From a virus: DNA of 32,647 nucleotides. Made by a program: the position numbers and the translations under genes. The notes beneath the pieces are model-generated. The model was not told the origin of the DNA. It ran no database searches and worked only from the letters and a program-made list of their open reading frames with translations. The stretch is from IMG/VR virus record IMGVR_UViG_3300027759_003860, positions 1 through 32,647 of that record; one strand, 5' to 3'. How positions within the stretch are numbered: the first letter of the stretch is position 1; each line of letters starts with the position of its first letter. Below, one piece after another: positions 23,544-31,827 of the stretch.

Positions 23544-23608
23544 GGCATGTCAACGCGCCAGCGACACCGTTGACGCGGCTAAGATGTCGCATTCACCAAG
23601 TCGCGACA
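23523..23608. promoter_or_regulatory. Cluster of TGTCGC half-sites at the TerS start
   Basis: TGTCGC occurs at 23523 and 23585 (both as TGTCGCATT) and inverted as GCGACA at 23561 and 23603. GGTGTCGC (23521-23528) and GCGACACC (23561-23568) make an 8-bp inverted repeat, and GTCGCGAC (23600-23607) is a perfect palindrome. Such an arrangement next to the first late gene suits a repressor or late-promoter operator, or TerS recognition sites. Confidence 0.55.
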
Positions 23609-24038
23609 GCACAAAAGAAGCGTTTGCGACTTTTAACCCGAGTATGGGGGCGGTTGGAGAAAAAGATTCCTTACCCGGTGGGGGTGCAGGGGCACCTTCG
23701 CAGGCAAGCCCTGCCCGTGACGGGCTGTGACGGCTGCGTGACGGCGCTGCCGTCACCGTGGAACGCCGATGTGATCAGGGCTTCGGCTTCTTTGTGACGG
23801 CTGTGACTTTGAATTCTAATCTATAGCCAACCAATACAAAGAAGAGAGATGCACCTTGGCAGACTTTGCGCTTGCTGGCTGGTAACCCGATAGAAATGAC
23901 CGTCACGCCGTCACATGCACGTTCCACGCTTATAGATTGGGCGTTCCACTGTGACGGCGTGACGGGTCACAAGGCGTAACCACCCGTCACACAAGCCGAT
24001 TTTCCGAGGCGCTCACGTCATGGAGAGCACCGACCTGG
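23544..24038. other. Non-coding control region with GTGACGG iterons
   Basis: This 495-bp gap separates early and late modules and has no convincing gene. Ten copies of GTGACGG or its complement lie at 23717, 23727, 23738, 23750, 23794, 23900, 23908, 23951, 23959 and 23984. The first four are 10-12 bp apart, one DNA turn. TGTGACGGCTG is repeated exactly at 23726 and 23793. GTTCCAC occurs at 23921 and 23943, with its complement near 23758. AATCTATA (23818-23825) and TATAGATT (23931-23938) flank the AT-rich middle as an inverted repeat. An origin, a packaging site or a late operator are all possible. Confidence 0.7.
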
Positions 24039-25622
24039 TCAGACTGTAGGCGGCCCGATGAGCCAGCCCTTCCACTCGCGGCAGTCTCCCTTGGAGAGCC
24101 GGATGTCCCTGAAATGCTCGTCTGCATAGAGACGGCCTAACAATGAACTGCACTTATTGTGCTGGAATAATTTCTTAGCCATGGTGGCGATGTTGCAGAA
24201 GTAACCACCCTCACCTGTCAAAAGCATCTGCAGCGTCTCAGCCTTGCCGTGCCAGAGCTTCGCCCCTGTCGCCTTGTCGCCTACCATGTCCCAAAGCTTA
24301 CCTTCTGCGACACTTCCACCCTCTTCATCATCGCTCGGGAATGAACCGCCACGCTTGAACGTCGCCGAGTCGATCAGGCTCATCAGCTGGGCCGCAGGCG
24401 TGTCATCGAAGAGCTCGTCCTTGATGCACGGCGCGTGGTATTCTCTGAATCCGAAGCGCGTGGCATTGCTGCCATCTCCATACGTCTTCAGCTCCTCAGG
24501 GATCACCCACTCATTCAGCAGCCAGTGCAGATAGCACGGCAGCTCCTTCTCCATCACCGCACGGAACTCACGCTGATTCTCGATCGTATTGTCACCGATC
24601 ACTGGCAGCGGCGCACTCGCGCAATGAAACACCAGCACCTTGTCACCAAAGTCAGCCGTGATCACCGGCAAAGAGCGCAGCTTATCCGGGTCATCATTCA
24701 CCGAGATCGTCAGCCGCCAGAACGGGCTCACACTGCACGGCTCCGTTCTCATCAGCCGCATCCGCTGCGCAGGGTTCGCCACCACCTGCTTGATCTTCTC
24801 AGCCAGGCTCGTCCGGTCCACCGTCCGCTGCGATGGGCTCGGGATCTCTGACAGCATCAGATGCTCAGCAGAAAAGACATCCCCATTGAACTCATCCGCC
24901 TCGAAGAGAAACTTCGCCGGGTCAGCGAACCGACCATAGCCACCCAGCAGCGGCGTGATGATCTGCTCCTGCAGTCGGTTCTTCCCACACCCGCGCGGCC
25001 CCGTCAGGATCATCGCATGGCCAGCGCGCCAGTGACCAGGCTGCCCACCTCTGATCGCCTCAGCCGCCACCTTGCACCAGCTGTGGAAGTAGGGCGTCTG
25101 GTCAATGCCACCGCTCGGTCTCCTGTCCAGCCTGCCCTCGATCACCTGCCGCATATTCGGCCACTCACCCGCTACCGGCTCCACCAGCTTCGGCGCATTC
25201 TTCACCAGCACACGCTCGCCCGAGTCTAACAAATGAATGCCGCTCTTGTATCCCGGCAGCGATGGGATCACCTCCTCCAGCGCGCGCGTCTTGCGCACAT
25301 GCAGCAGCACCTGCTTCGCCTCGCTCAGCATCTCATTCTCACGCGCCTTGATTGCGATCATCCGACCCGGCAGCGCGCGCATCGCATCCACCGTTGAGTC
25401 CTTCGTCCATCGCGCCCAGCGCAGGTCATCGCCCTGCATCATGAAGTTGTCACCATCACCCGACTTCCAGAATATCCGCATCTCCTCGCTCACCGCCTCC
25501 GCATCGAATAGCTTCGGCCTGTCTGCACCCCCAGCCTCAAAGGCCGCAGGCGCATCAGGCGCAGGCTTCTTCATCTTGCCACGGCGTGGATTCGCCGGTT
25601 CCTTGGTTTTAGTTGTTCCCAC
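24039..25622 (-). CDS. SF3/D5-like replicative helicase-primase protein
   Basis: The product has 527 residues from a GTG at 25622; Met17 is an alternative. The central ATPase has a P-loop GPRGCGKN (208-215), Walker B-like HLMLSEIP with E259, and a motif-C-like ISVND with N309, the layout of viral SF3/D5 helicases. Walker A ends in Asn where Thr or Ser normally binds magnesium, which is a known minority form in such proteins. The N-terminal ~190 residues resemble regions upstream of D5 helicases. It would unwind phage DNA and works with the primase encoded just upstream. Confidence 0.8.
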   Translation of the reverse strand: MGTTKTKEPANPRRGKMKKPAPDAPAAFEAGGADRPKLFDAEAVSEEMRIFWKSGDGDNFMMQGDDLRWARWTKDSTVDAMRALPGRMIAIKARENEMLSEAKQVLLHVRKTRALEEVIPSLPGYKSGIHLLDSGERVLVKNAPKLVEPVAGEWPNMRQVIEGRLDRRPSGGIDQTPYFHSWCKVAAEAIRGGQPGHWRAGHAMILTGPRGCGKNRLQEQIITPLLGGYGRFADPAKFLFEADEFNGDVFSAEHLMLSEIPSPSQRTVDRTSLAEKIKQVVANPAQRMRLMRTEPCSVSPFWRLTISVNDDPDKLRSLPVITADFGDKVLVFHCASAPLPVIGDNTIENQREFRAVMEKELPCYLHWLLNEWVIPEELKTYGDGSNATRFGFREYHAPCIKDELFDDTPAAQLMSLIDSATFKRGGSFPSDDEEGGSVAEGKLWDMVGDKATGAKLWHGKAETLQMLLTGEGGYFCNIATMAKKLFQHNKCSSLLGRLYADEHFRDIRLSKGDCREWKGWLIGPPTV

Positions 25623-25651
25623 TTGGTTGAGTTGGTTGATTGATTGTTATC

Positions 25652-26866
25652 CTAAAAGTCCCACGACCTGAAAGCCTCACGCACATCCGCGCTTTCCAGC
25701 ACAGACCGCGAGCACCTCGCCAGGTCATTCACATCCTTCACCGGCGCACCGGAGGGCAGAGTCAATCCCGCGTGCAGCACCGGCACCGCAGCCGCCAGCA
25801 CATCACCACGGCCCCAGGCCGCGATGCCAGCCGCCTCATAGATCGGCCCCACGCAGAAAGTCTCCACCGCAGCACCCGCCTCCGTCAGTTGCTCACTCCA
25901 CCGCGCAGCCGCCTCCATGCCAGGCACGCGGCGCTTGCTCGGCGTCTCATCATCCTTCAGCGCATCCGCATCCACCATGATCCGCACCCGCTTCCCAGCA
26001 AAAAGTGGCAGCGCTTCGGATCGTATCCGGTTGCCAGCACCTAGCATGCACACCACCGCCACCCGGTCCAGCTGGCCATGCAGCAGCAGAAAGTGATACG
26101 CCGCCAGCATATCCGGCCCACCCTCCACCAGCATCACTGCCGGTCTGCCAGCCATGTCAGCCGCACCCACAGGCCAGTTCTTCCCGCACGTGCTCCAGCT
26201 CTTGATCGTGCCCCCATCTTGGCGCACATACTTCTCGTTATCCAGTCGCCGAAATTCCGCCACCTTCCGCGTCACATCGATCGCGCACCAGCTCGGCAGC
26301 GCACCGCAGGTCCGTGGCATCCACTCCCCTGCCCGCTCATACAGCGGCCACATCGAGAAAGCCATGCGACCAAAGCGGCGCGCACACAGCCACACCGCCT
26401 CCGGCTCCAGACCCCGGTGCCGCGCGATCTCCTCACATTCAGATCGGCGCAGATGTCTCAGTGGCGGCAGTGACGGCATCGCGTGAGCATCATCCTCACA
26501 CCCAGGCCGCTTTTCCAGAGCCCGCACACGCGGCACCTCAGCCCGAGTCCAGCCCCCATCCGCCCCCATCGGCACCCCGGCCACACCCGCCATGTCAGTC
26601 AGCGCCTGCTTAAAGTCGCAGCCCTTCACACCCATCCAGAAGGCGAAGATGTCACCATCCCACCCGCATCCATAGCAGTGCGCACGATGTTCAAATCCCT
26701 TCTTGCCGCCGATATTAAACGAGCCCGACTTCTCCGCATGGAACGGGCACGGCGCCACCCAAAGCCCAGCCCCAGCCTTCTTCATCACCACCCCGCACAT
26801 TGACGCCACCGTCTGCATGTCCAGCCGGTTCAGCACCTCCGTCTTGATGTCGTCAAAGTCGCGCAT
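25652..26866 (-). CDS. DNA primase (CHC2 zinc finger and Toprim)
   Basis: The product has 404 residues. The N-terminal zinc finger has C40, H43, C64 and C67 in the order CPFHAEKSGSFNI...HCYGCGWDGD. The Toprim domain follows, with E248 in VMLVEGGPDM and D299/D301 in IMVDAD. It makes the RNA primers for phage replication. It is shorter than bacterial DnaG and has no helicase-interaction domain that I can see; the separate helicase gene follows after 29 bp. It is a normal phage primase. Confidence 0.9.
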   Translation of the reverse strand: MRDFDDIKTEVLNRLDMQTVASMCGVVMKKAGAGLWVAPCPFHAEKSGSFNIGGKKGFEHRAHCYGCGWDGDIFAFWMGVKGCDFKQALTDMAGVAGVPMGADGGWTRAEVPRVRALEKRPGCEDDAHAMPSLPPLRHLRRSECEEIARHRGLEPEAVWLCARRFGRMAFSMWPLYERAGEWMPRTCGALPSWCAIDVTRKVAEFRRLDNEKYVRQDGGTIKSWSTCGKNWPVGAADMAGRPAVMLVEGGPDMLAAYHFLLLHGQLDRVAVVCMLGAGNRIRSEALPLFAGKRVRIMVDADALKDDETPSKRRVPGMEAAARWSEQLTEAGAAVETFCVGPIYEAAGIAAWGRGDVLAAAVPVLHAGLTLPSGAPVKDVNDLARCSRSVLESADVREAFRSWDF

Positions 26867-26872
26867 GTCAGC

Positions 26873-27088
26873 TCACACCTCCACCTCCACGATCTTCACT
26901 CGGCGCAGTTGCTCAAAGTGACCCCATGCAGGCGGAGCGCAGCGGCGCTCACCATAACGGCCTAACTGGAAGCAGCGCACCTCGCTGCCCAGAAAGGCCA
27001 CCATCTCGGCGATCTCACCCATCAGGCAGCTCTTACCACTGCCAGGCACGCCACGGATCGTGATCACGATGTCAGGTCCAGTCTCCAT
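26873..27088 (-). CDS. Mini P-loop protein
   Basis: The product has 71 residues. IRGVPGSGKSCL holds a complete Walker A (GVPGSGKS, 13-20), but no Walker B or further ATPase domain follows; the C-terminus is basic then ends in alternating Val and Glu. Too short for a working NTPase of known fold, it may be a subunit, a degraded kinase or ATPase, or a nucleotide-binding regulator. It lies 6 bp after the ParB-like stop and 6 bp before the primase, so it travels with the replication genes. Confidence 0.65.
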   Translation of the reverse strand: METGPDIVITIRGVPGSGKSCLMGEIAEMVAFLGSEVRCFQLGRYGERRCAPPAWGHFEQLRRVKIVEVEV

Positions 27089-27093
27089 AATGG

Positions 27094-28518
27094 TTAGGCA
27101 GCGCGGGCGTTTAGAGCTTCCACATTCAGCCCCAGAGTCTGGGCCATGCGCTTGATGTTATACTCAGGCGCACTGCTCCCGTCCGACTCCGCGCACAGCA
27201 GCAGCATCAGCGCCAGTCGCAGCGGCGCGCGCTGTCTCACATCCTTCGCCATCCAGGCGCGGAGATCATCTGCGTTATTGATCCCCAGCCAGGCCTCCAC
27301 AGCCCCCGCATCCACATCCGTGACCAGGTGCGTCAGGTAGTCATGCAGCAGCTCCCATGGCGGTGAGGTCATCACATCCGTCGGCTTCACGCACAGGTGC
27401 TCATAAATCGCCCCCAGAAAGGTCTTCAAACTACGCGCAAGAGCTTCGTCATCGGCGGCCATTACAAAGCCAGCCTCATCATCCGCTGCCGACCCCAGCG
27501 CAGCGTCCACATCCTCCGCATCCGTGCTCGTCTCACGGCTAGCGCCAGCCGTTGGCGCCGGTGCCTCATCAGGCTTCACCTCCACCGCAGCCCGCAGCAT
27601 CTTCTCGCTAACCAAAAGCACATAGTCGTCCTTGTGCAGCGGCGCAGGCACCACATACACCGGCACGCCCAGACGCAGCGCCCGCTCCTGCCAGCGCTCA
27701 CCATTCACCTCACGCGGGATCAGCCCGTCGCCATACTGATACTCCGGCCACGGCTGACCACTCAGACCCTGCACATAACTGCTCGTTTGATCGTAGTCCA
27801 CATAGCTGTAGCCATCGATCACCTTGAAGCGCTTCTTCAGCGTCACCTGACGCAGCAGCCACTCACGGCGATACTTTGCGGGCAGGATAAACTGCGCCTC
27901 GATCAGATCCTTCGCCGCCTTAAATGCCAGCGGTTCGCCCAGCATGTCATGCAGCACCAGCTGCACCGCCTCACCGCGCTGCTTCTTATCCTCCACACAC
28001 AGCAGCACCTCCGCCACATTCACACTCAGCCGACCATCCGCCAGAGCCAGCCTGGCCGAGTGATTCAGCCCCTCGCCCAGGTCAAACCAAAGCTGCGCCC
28101 GCTCCACTGACACACCCATCGCCGGGGCCAGCTCGTTCACCGACATCCCCAGCTTCACGCCGTTCTCGATCGCCGTGATCTTCTCCTCCGCATTTAGCGC
28201 CACCGTGTGTCCGTGATCCTGCAGCAAGTAGCGGAAAGCATCCGCCTCATGCTCAAAATCATGCACCACAGTCATGCACTCCGCCCAGCCCAGCCGCTGC
28301 ATCGCCGACCACCGGCGGTGGCCCTTGAGCAGATAGTCACCATCGGGCTTCGCCCACACATGGATCGCATCCTGCAGCCCATCCGTCGTCAGCGAGTCCA
28401 TCATCGCCGAGATCTGTAAGTAGCCCTCGCCACTGTGCCTCGGGTTCAGTTCCCACTCCATCACCCGGCTCAGTGAATGCATCACCGGCCCCGTCATCGT
28501 ATGTGTCTCTTTGCTCAT
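27094..28518 (-). CDS. ParB-like DNA-binding protein
   Basis: The product has 474 residues. The N-terminal ParB/Srx domain shows WELNPRHSG (22-30) and the CTP-type box LLKGHRRWSAM (63-73). A helix-turn-helix follows (about 119-145, VNELAPAMGVSVERAQ). Residues about 320-365 are an acidic Ala/Asp/Glu linker, and the rest is a helical domain without a known match. Phage ParB-like proteins may regulate transcription, aid replication or segregate plasmid-like prophages. No ParA is present, so partition is less likely; a transcription or replication role is preferred. The GTGACGG iterons are a possible target. Confidence 0.75.
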   Translation of the reverse strand: MSKETHTMTGPVMHSLSRVMEWELNPRHSGEGYLQISAMMDSLTTDGLQDAIHVWAKPDGDYLLKGHRRWSAMQRLGWAECMTVVHDFEHEADAFRYLLQDHGHTVALNAEEKITAIENGVKLGMSVNELAPAMGVSVERAQLWFDLGEGLNHSARLALADGRLSVNVAEVLLCVEDKKQRGEAVQLVLHDMLGEPLAFKAAKDLIEAQFILPAKYRREWLLRQVTLKKRFKVIDGYSYVDYDQTSSYVQGLSGQPWPEYQYGDGLIPREVNGERWQERALRLGVPVYVVPAPLHKDDYVLLVSEKMLRAAVEVKPDEAPAPTAGASRETSTDAEDVDAALGSAADDEAGFVMAADDEALARSLKTFLGAIYEHLCVKPTDVMTSPPWELLHDYLTHLVTDVDAGAVEAWLGINNADDLRAWMAKDVRQRAPLRLALMLLLCAESDGSSAPEYNIKRMAQTLGLNVEALNARAA

Positions 28519-28551
28519 TGTTCGTTCTTTGCTTTGTTGTTGTTGAAATCG

Positions 28552-29061
28552 TTAGGCCGCACCGACTGCGTGCAGCCCACCGCAGAAAAGCTGGGCGAAC
28601 TTCTGCGCTGCTTTGAATCCCGCAGGCATTGATGGTCCTTTGGGTGTCTTCCTGCCCGTCACTGCCTTAATCTTAAAGACGGTTGTCTTCTGACTCGCTT
28701 CACCAGCCAAGCCAGCCCGAAGTCGCTGCATCCGCTGCTGCTTCTTCAATCGTTGCTGTTCACTTCTAACCGGGTCAGCTTTCAGCCTTTCGCGCCAGAC
28801 CTTCGACTGCATTGCCTTGCGTGCGCGATAGGCCTGATCGGTTTCAGTATCACATGCACGTTTTACATCACGGCGCAGGCGTGTGATGCGGCCTTCTTTT
28901 TTCCGGCCTTGAGAATAGAGCGCATACTCAAGGTCCGACATGGTCGCGAGCTTTTCCCGCTTGCGCAGACATGCCGCTGCGATCTCTTTTTCACGGTTGT
29001 TAAGATACCACTGGCGCAAGTAGGCCTTGCGATCTCTCACGGGTTTTTGTGGCGTATTCAT
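28552..29061 (-). CDS. Basic hypothetical protein of the early operon
   Basis: The product has 169 residues with very many Lys and Arg. The first half has YLRQWYLNNREKEIAAA, a pattern seen in phage HNH-less, DNA-binding-like helical proteins, but no family can be named. The ATG follows GACTAACG, with only 2 nt between the previous stop and this start. High charge suggests nucleic-acid binding. Confidence 0.6.
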   Translation of the reverse strand: MNTPQKPVRDRKAYLRQWYLNNREKEIAAACLRKREKLATMSDLEYALYSQGRKKEGRITRLRRDVKRACDTETDQAYRARKAMQSKVWRERLKADPVRSEQQRLKKQQRMQRLRAGLAGEASQKTTVFKIKAVTGRKTPKGPSMPAGFKAAQKFAQLFCGGLHAVGAA

Positions 29062-29063
29062 CG

Positions 29064-29648
29064 TTAGTCTTGCAGGGCTTGAGCGATTCTGATCAGTTCC
29101 TTGGCGGTCATTTCCACGCAGGCCTTGAACACCACCGTGTGGCGGCGCGTGATCGTGTAGGGCAGCTCTGACATCTGCGGCGGCACCAGCTTCTGCGCGC
29201 GGGACTCCAGCCAGGCGCGCTGCTGGGCCAGATCACGCACGCTGCCGCCAGCGAACACTTGCGACACCTGCTCACGGGTCAGGTTCTTTGCCTCCACCAG
29301 GAGCCTGTCAGTGCCGCCATCTTTCAGGATCAGCACCTCGACGGGTTGATTCAGCAGGCGGTCCTGCTCACTCATGCTCAGACGTTGCAGCGCAGGCACT
29401 GCTGGGTAGTTCGCCAGCAACAGTGAGGCGTTCATCTGGTGGCGTCCGATTCGCTCCAGTTGCCCCAGCACATCGACGGCGATGCCACTGGCGGCTGAAA
29501 TGTCAGGCAGTCTTTGCCCGCTCGTCAGCAGTTCCACCACCAGTGCCCCAGCCGCTTTTAGAGAGTCAATGCCCTCAGAAAAGAGCCGTTGCAGTTTCAA
29601 TCCATCCCTGGTCGTTTCCACCGTCATCTGTTGTGTGTCGCTCATCAT
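29064..29648 (-). CDS. Hypothetical early protein
   Basis: The product has 194 residues, helical and acidic overall, with a region at about 35-75 (GQRLPDISAASGIAVDVLGQ) that could be a helix-turn-helix-like segment. AAGGAA stands 7 nt before the first of two ATGs (29648, 29645). No family recognised. Its end overlaps nothing; the next start is 2 nt away. Confidence 0.6.
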   Translation of the reverse strand: MMSDTQQMTVETTRDGLKLQRLFSEGIDSLKAAGALVVELLTSGQRLPDISAASGIAVDVLGQLERIGRHQMNASLLLANYPAVPALQRLSMSEQDRLLNQPVEVLILKDGGTDRLLVEAKNLTREQVSQVFAGGSVRDLAQQRAWLESRAQKLVPPQMSELPYTITRRHTVVFKACVEMTAKELIRIAQALQD

Positions 29649-29693
29649 TGTTGTTCCTTCTTTCGTTGTTTGGTTGTTCGTTACCCTGAAATC

Positions 29694-30482
29694 TCAAATC
29701 CCCAGCCGACGCCGCTCAGCCTGGTCATGCAGGCCTTGCAGATGGCGGCGTAGCTCCAGCGGTGTCATCGCCGCAAACTTCGCCTGCACGGGCACGCCCT
29801 CGATCCGCTCGGCGTGCTCGGCCTTCAGTTGCTCCGCCGCACTGGTCGTCAGGTCTTCTTCCTGCTTGCGGTTATGATTGCCCATCTGCGCCTTCTCACA
29901 GCGCTCACGGGTCACGCGCTTCTTCGCAAACCACAGCTCGCTGAGTTGCTCATAGTGCCGCTGGCGGAGCTGGCCGCGCTCCACCATCTGGCGCACCGTT
30001 TTATCCATGGCCGCACACACCGCGCTTCTCTGGTTCTTCGCCGTCAGACCCCACAGTCCGCCGATAGATTCAAAGCTCGGCAGCACCGACCGCACCGCAT
30101 CGCCGCGCTCGAAAGCATAGGCCAGCAGTGTCACTCGGCGGCCTAACCGCAAAGGCTGCACCTCCCCGCCGAGCACGATCTCCACCACCCGCTGCCGCTC
30201 CGTCAGTGGCATGTCCAGAGCCTGCACCCGCAGCACTCCGGCACCCTCACGCGCCACACGGCGGAGATGCACCCGCTGCGCGGGCTTCACTCGTGGCAGT
30301 GCCCCTGGGGCCGCATTCTCGCACAGCCACCACGCACGCCAGCCCATGTCAGTCAGCACAGGCCGACCCGCCACACAGCCGGTCAGGATTTGTGAGAGCA
30401 GCGTCATCCGCTCCGAACGCTCCCCTGCCCCATCCGTGCGGCTCGGGTTCAGCGCGGCAATGTCATGCCATTCATTGCTCAT
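29694..30482 (-). CDS. Hypothetical early protein
   Basis: The product has 262 residues from the ATG at 30482, chosen because it overlaps the preceding TGA (ATGA) and has AAAGGAGG 4 nt upstream; an in-frame extension to 30683 lies fully inside the previous gene. It is rich in Arg, Glu and Leu, with a Gln- and Glu-rich helical end. No motif is recognised. Confidence 0.6.
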   Translation of the reverse strand: MSNEWHDIAALNPSRTDGAGERSERMTLLSQILTGCVAGRPVLTDMGWRAWWLCENAAPGALPRVKPAQRVHLRRVAREGAGVLRVQALDMPLTERQRVVEIVLGGEVQPLRLGRRVTLLAYAFERGDAVRSVLPSFESIGGLWGLTAKNQRSAVCAAMDKTVRQMVERGQLRQRHYEQLSELWFAKKRVTRERCEKAQMGNHNRKQEEDLTTSAAEQLKAEHAERIEGVPVQAKFAAMTPLELRRHLQGLHDQAERRRLGI

Positions 30483-30775
30483 GCCGCCTCCTTTCCCGCA
30501 GGCACATCGCCCGCGATTCGTGCCCACAGCTCGAGCGCCGGTTGCAGCATCTGCCGCTGCCGAGCCGCCTCCCTTTTCTGATTCAAAGCCACCACCAGCC
30601 AGGCGCTCGACATCTTCACTTCCATGCTCAGCGCCTCCAGCTCGTCCATAGTTAGACCCGCGCGTGAAAGCATCGTCGCCCATTGGCGCAGTAGCTCGAT
30701 CTGTGCCGCCACCGTGCTGCGCGCCTCAGCCTCCAGCGATTCGGGCTTCAGCTTAAAAAGCAGTTCCTGGCTCAT
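30479..30775 (-). CDS. Small hypothetical early protein
   Basis: The product has 98 residues, nearly all alpha-helical (many Leu, Glu, Ala and Gln), probably a coiled coil. It is preceded by AAAGGAGG and linked by ATGA overlaps on both sides. It ends in KEAA, which is forced by the Shine-Dalgarno sequence of the next gene. Function unknown. Confidence 0.6.
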   Translation of the reverse strand: MSQELLFKLKPESLEAEARSTVAAQIELLRQWATMLSRAGLTMDELEALSMEVKMSSAWLVVALNQKREAARQRQMLQPALELWARIAGDVPAGKEAA

Positions 30776-31164
30776 GCCGCCTCCTTTCCCACACCGTGCG
30801 TGCGCTGGTATTTGCTCATGATCCCCGAGTAGCGCCGAGCCATCCGCAGCACCGTGCCACGACCCGTCGGCACCCGGCCTGCACTGCCACCGGCCACCAC
30901 CGCGTAAAGGCCCTGCACCGCATCGCTGTCCAGCTCATGGGCCAGCTTTAGCTCCTGCGCCGTCAGGGCAGGACTGCCCAGCATTTCATGCGGGTCAGCC
31001 CTCCATCGACGTGCCGCATGGGCTCGGCCCAGATCCTGCGCCAGGCTGATCAGCAGAGCCTGCGCCAGCACCATCGGCACATCCGCCACCGTGAAGTAGC
31101 CACGCGCCACCGTTTTAGAAACTGCCTCGCCTAACTGCAATGTGTGACAAGATGGTTTTCTCAT
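30772..31164 (-). CDS. Small hypothetical early protein
   Basis: The product has 130 residues, helical and basic towards the end (RMARRYSGIMSKYQRTHG). AAAGGAGG lies upstream and the start overlaps the previous stop by one base (TAATG). No family recognised; the basic C-terminus may bind nucleic acid. Confidence 0.6.
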   Translation of the reverse strand: MRKPSCHTLQLGEAVSKTVARGYFTVADVPMVLAQALLISLAQDLGRAHAARRWRADPHEMLGSPALTAQELKLAHELDSDAVQGLYAVVAGGSAGRVPTGRGTVLRMARRYSGIMSKYQRTHGVGKEAA

Positions 31165-31811
31165 TACGCCGCCCTCCTTTCGTTGTAGATGCCTGACTCC
31201 TTCTGTTGATTGACCTCAAGGCACCGCTTCCACAGCGCCCAGTTCATCGCCTGAATCTCACGGCTTTGCGCCGTGCCACGCGGCATCTCCCGCCAGGTCT
31301 TGCCTCGCACAGATCCCTCGGCATCCAGCCGCTTCACAAAGCGCAGCGGCAGCGCCTCATTGCTCACCGCATTCTCGCGGGCCGTCTGCCACACACTCGG
31401 CAGGTCACTCATCTCACGGCGCATCGCCGAGCGCGCATTCCCAGCCACAGCAGCTGCGCCCCGTCGATCATAGCCGCTGGCACTGCCGCCCTCGTAGATA
31501 GCTTTCGCCAGCCGCCGTGCCGGTCGCAGGTCAAAAGCGCCGCCCGACCACTCCACCAAAATCTCGCACAGCTCAGCCGCCGCCGGTGACCGTAAAAAAG
31601 CCACAGCCCCGGCGGGCTGATAGTCATCGTCATCAGAGATCGGCATCTTCAGCACCTTCATCGTCGAGTCCACAAAGCCCGCCCGCATCGCCTGCGTGAT
31701 GTCTCGCTCCGCCTGGGCCACCACCTGCGCCAGCAGCGCCATCAGCCCATCCATCGGCGTCTCCGTGTAGGCCGTCCACCCATTGGTGGGATCTTTCGTG
31801 AGGTCACTCAT
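31164..31811 (-). CDS. Hypothetical early protein
   Basis: The product has 215 residues, helical, with an acidic patch (ISDDDDYQPAG) and an Arg-rich C-terminal half. GGGAGGTG provides a Shine-Dalgarno sequence, and the ATG overlaps the previous TGA. The junction before it is part of a 24-bp repeat also found at the right edge. No family recognised. Confidence 0.6.
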   Translation of the reverse strand: MSDLTKDPTNGWTAYTETPMDGLMALLAQVVAQAERDITQAMRAGFVDSTMKVLKMPISDDDDYQPAGAVAFLRSPAAAELCEILVEWSGGAFDLRPARRLAKAIYEGGSASGYDRRGAAAVAGNARSAMRREMSDLPSVWQTARENAVSNEALPLRFVKRLDAEGSVRGKTWREMPRGTAQSREIQAMNWALWKRCLEVNQQKESGIYNERRAA

Positions 31812-31827
31812 GGCCGCACCTCCCGCG
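31804..31827 (+). repeat. 24-bp direct repeat at gene junction, copy 1
   Basis: These 24 bases are identical to 32615-32638. On the minus strand both copies cover the end of one gene (REVRP and TGA), a GGGAGG ribosome site and the start MS of the next. The pair suggests that junctions in this operon arose by duplication or by recombination between shared junctions. Confidence 0.8.

Noticed and set aside
23544-24038. Replication origin called from the strand-skew switch alone
   Set aside because: The + strand goes from G-rich to C-rich, which is the sign of a terminus in the usual convention. The iterons keep an origin possible, but the skew does not support it.
27094-28518. A plasmid-type ParAB partition system
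   Set aside because: Only a ParB-like gene is present; no ParA ATPase lies nearby, and the adjacent 71-residue P-loop protein is far too short for ParA.
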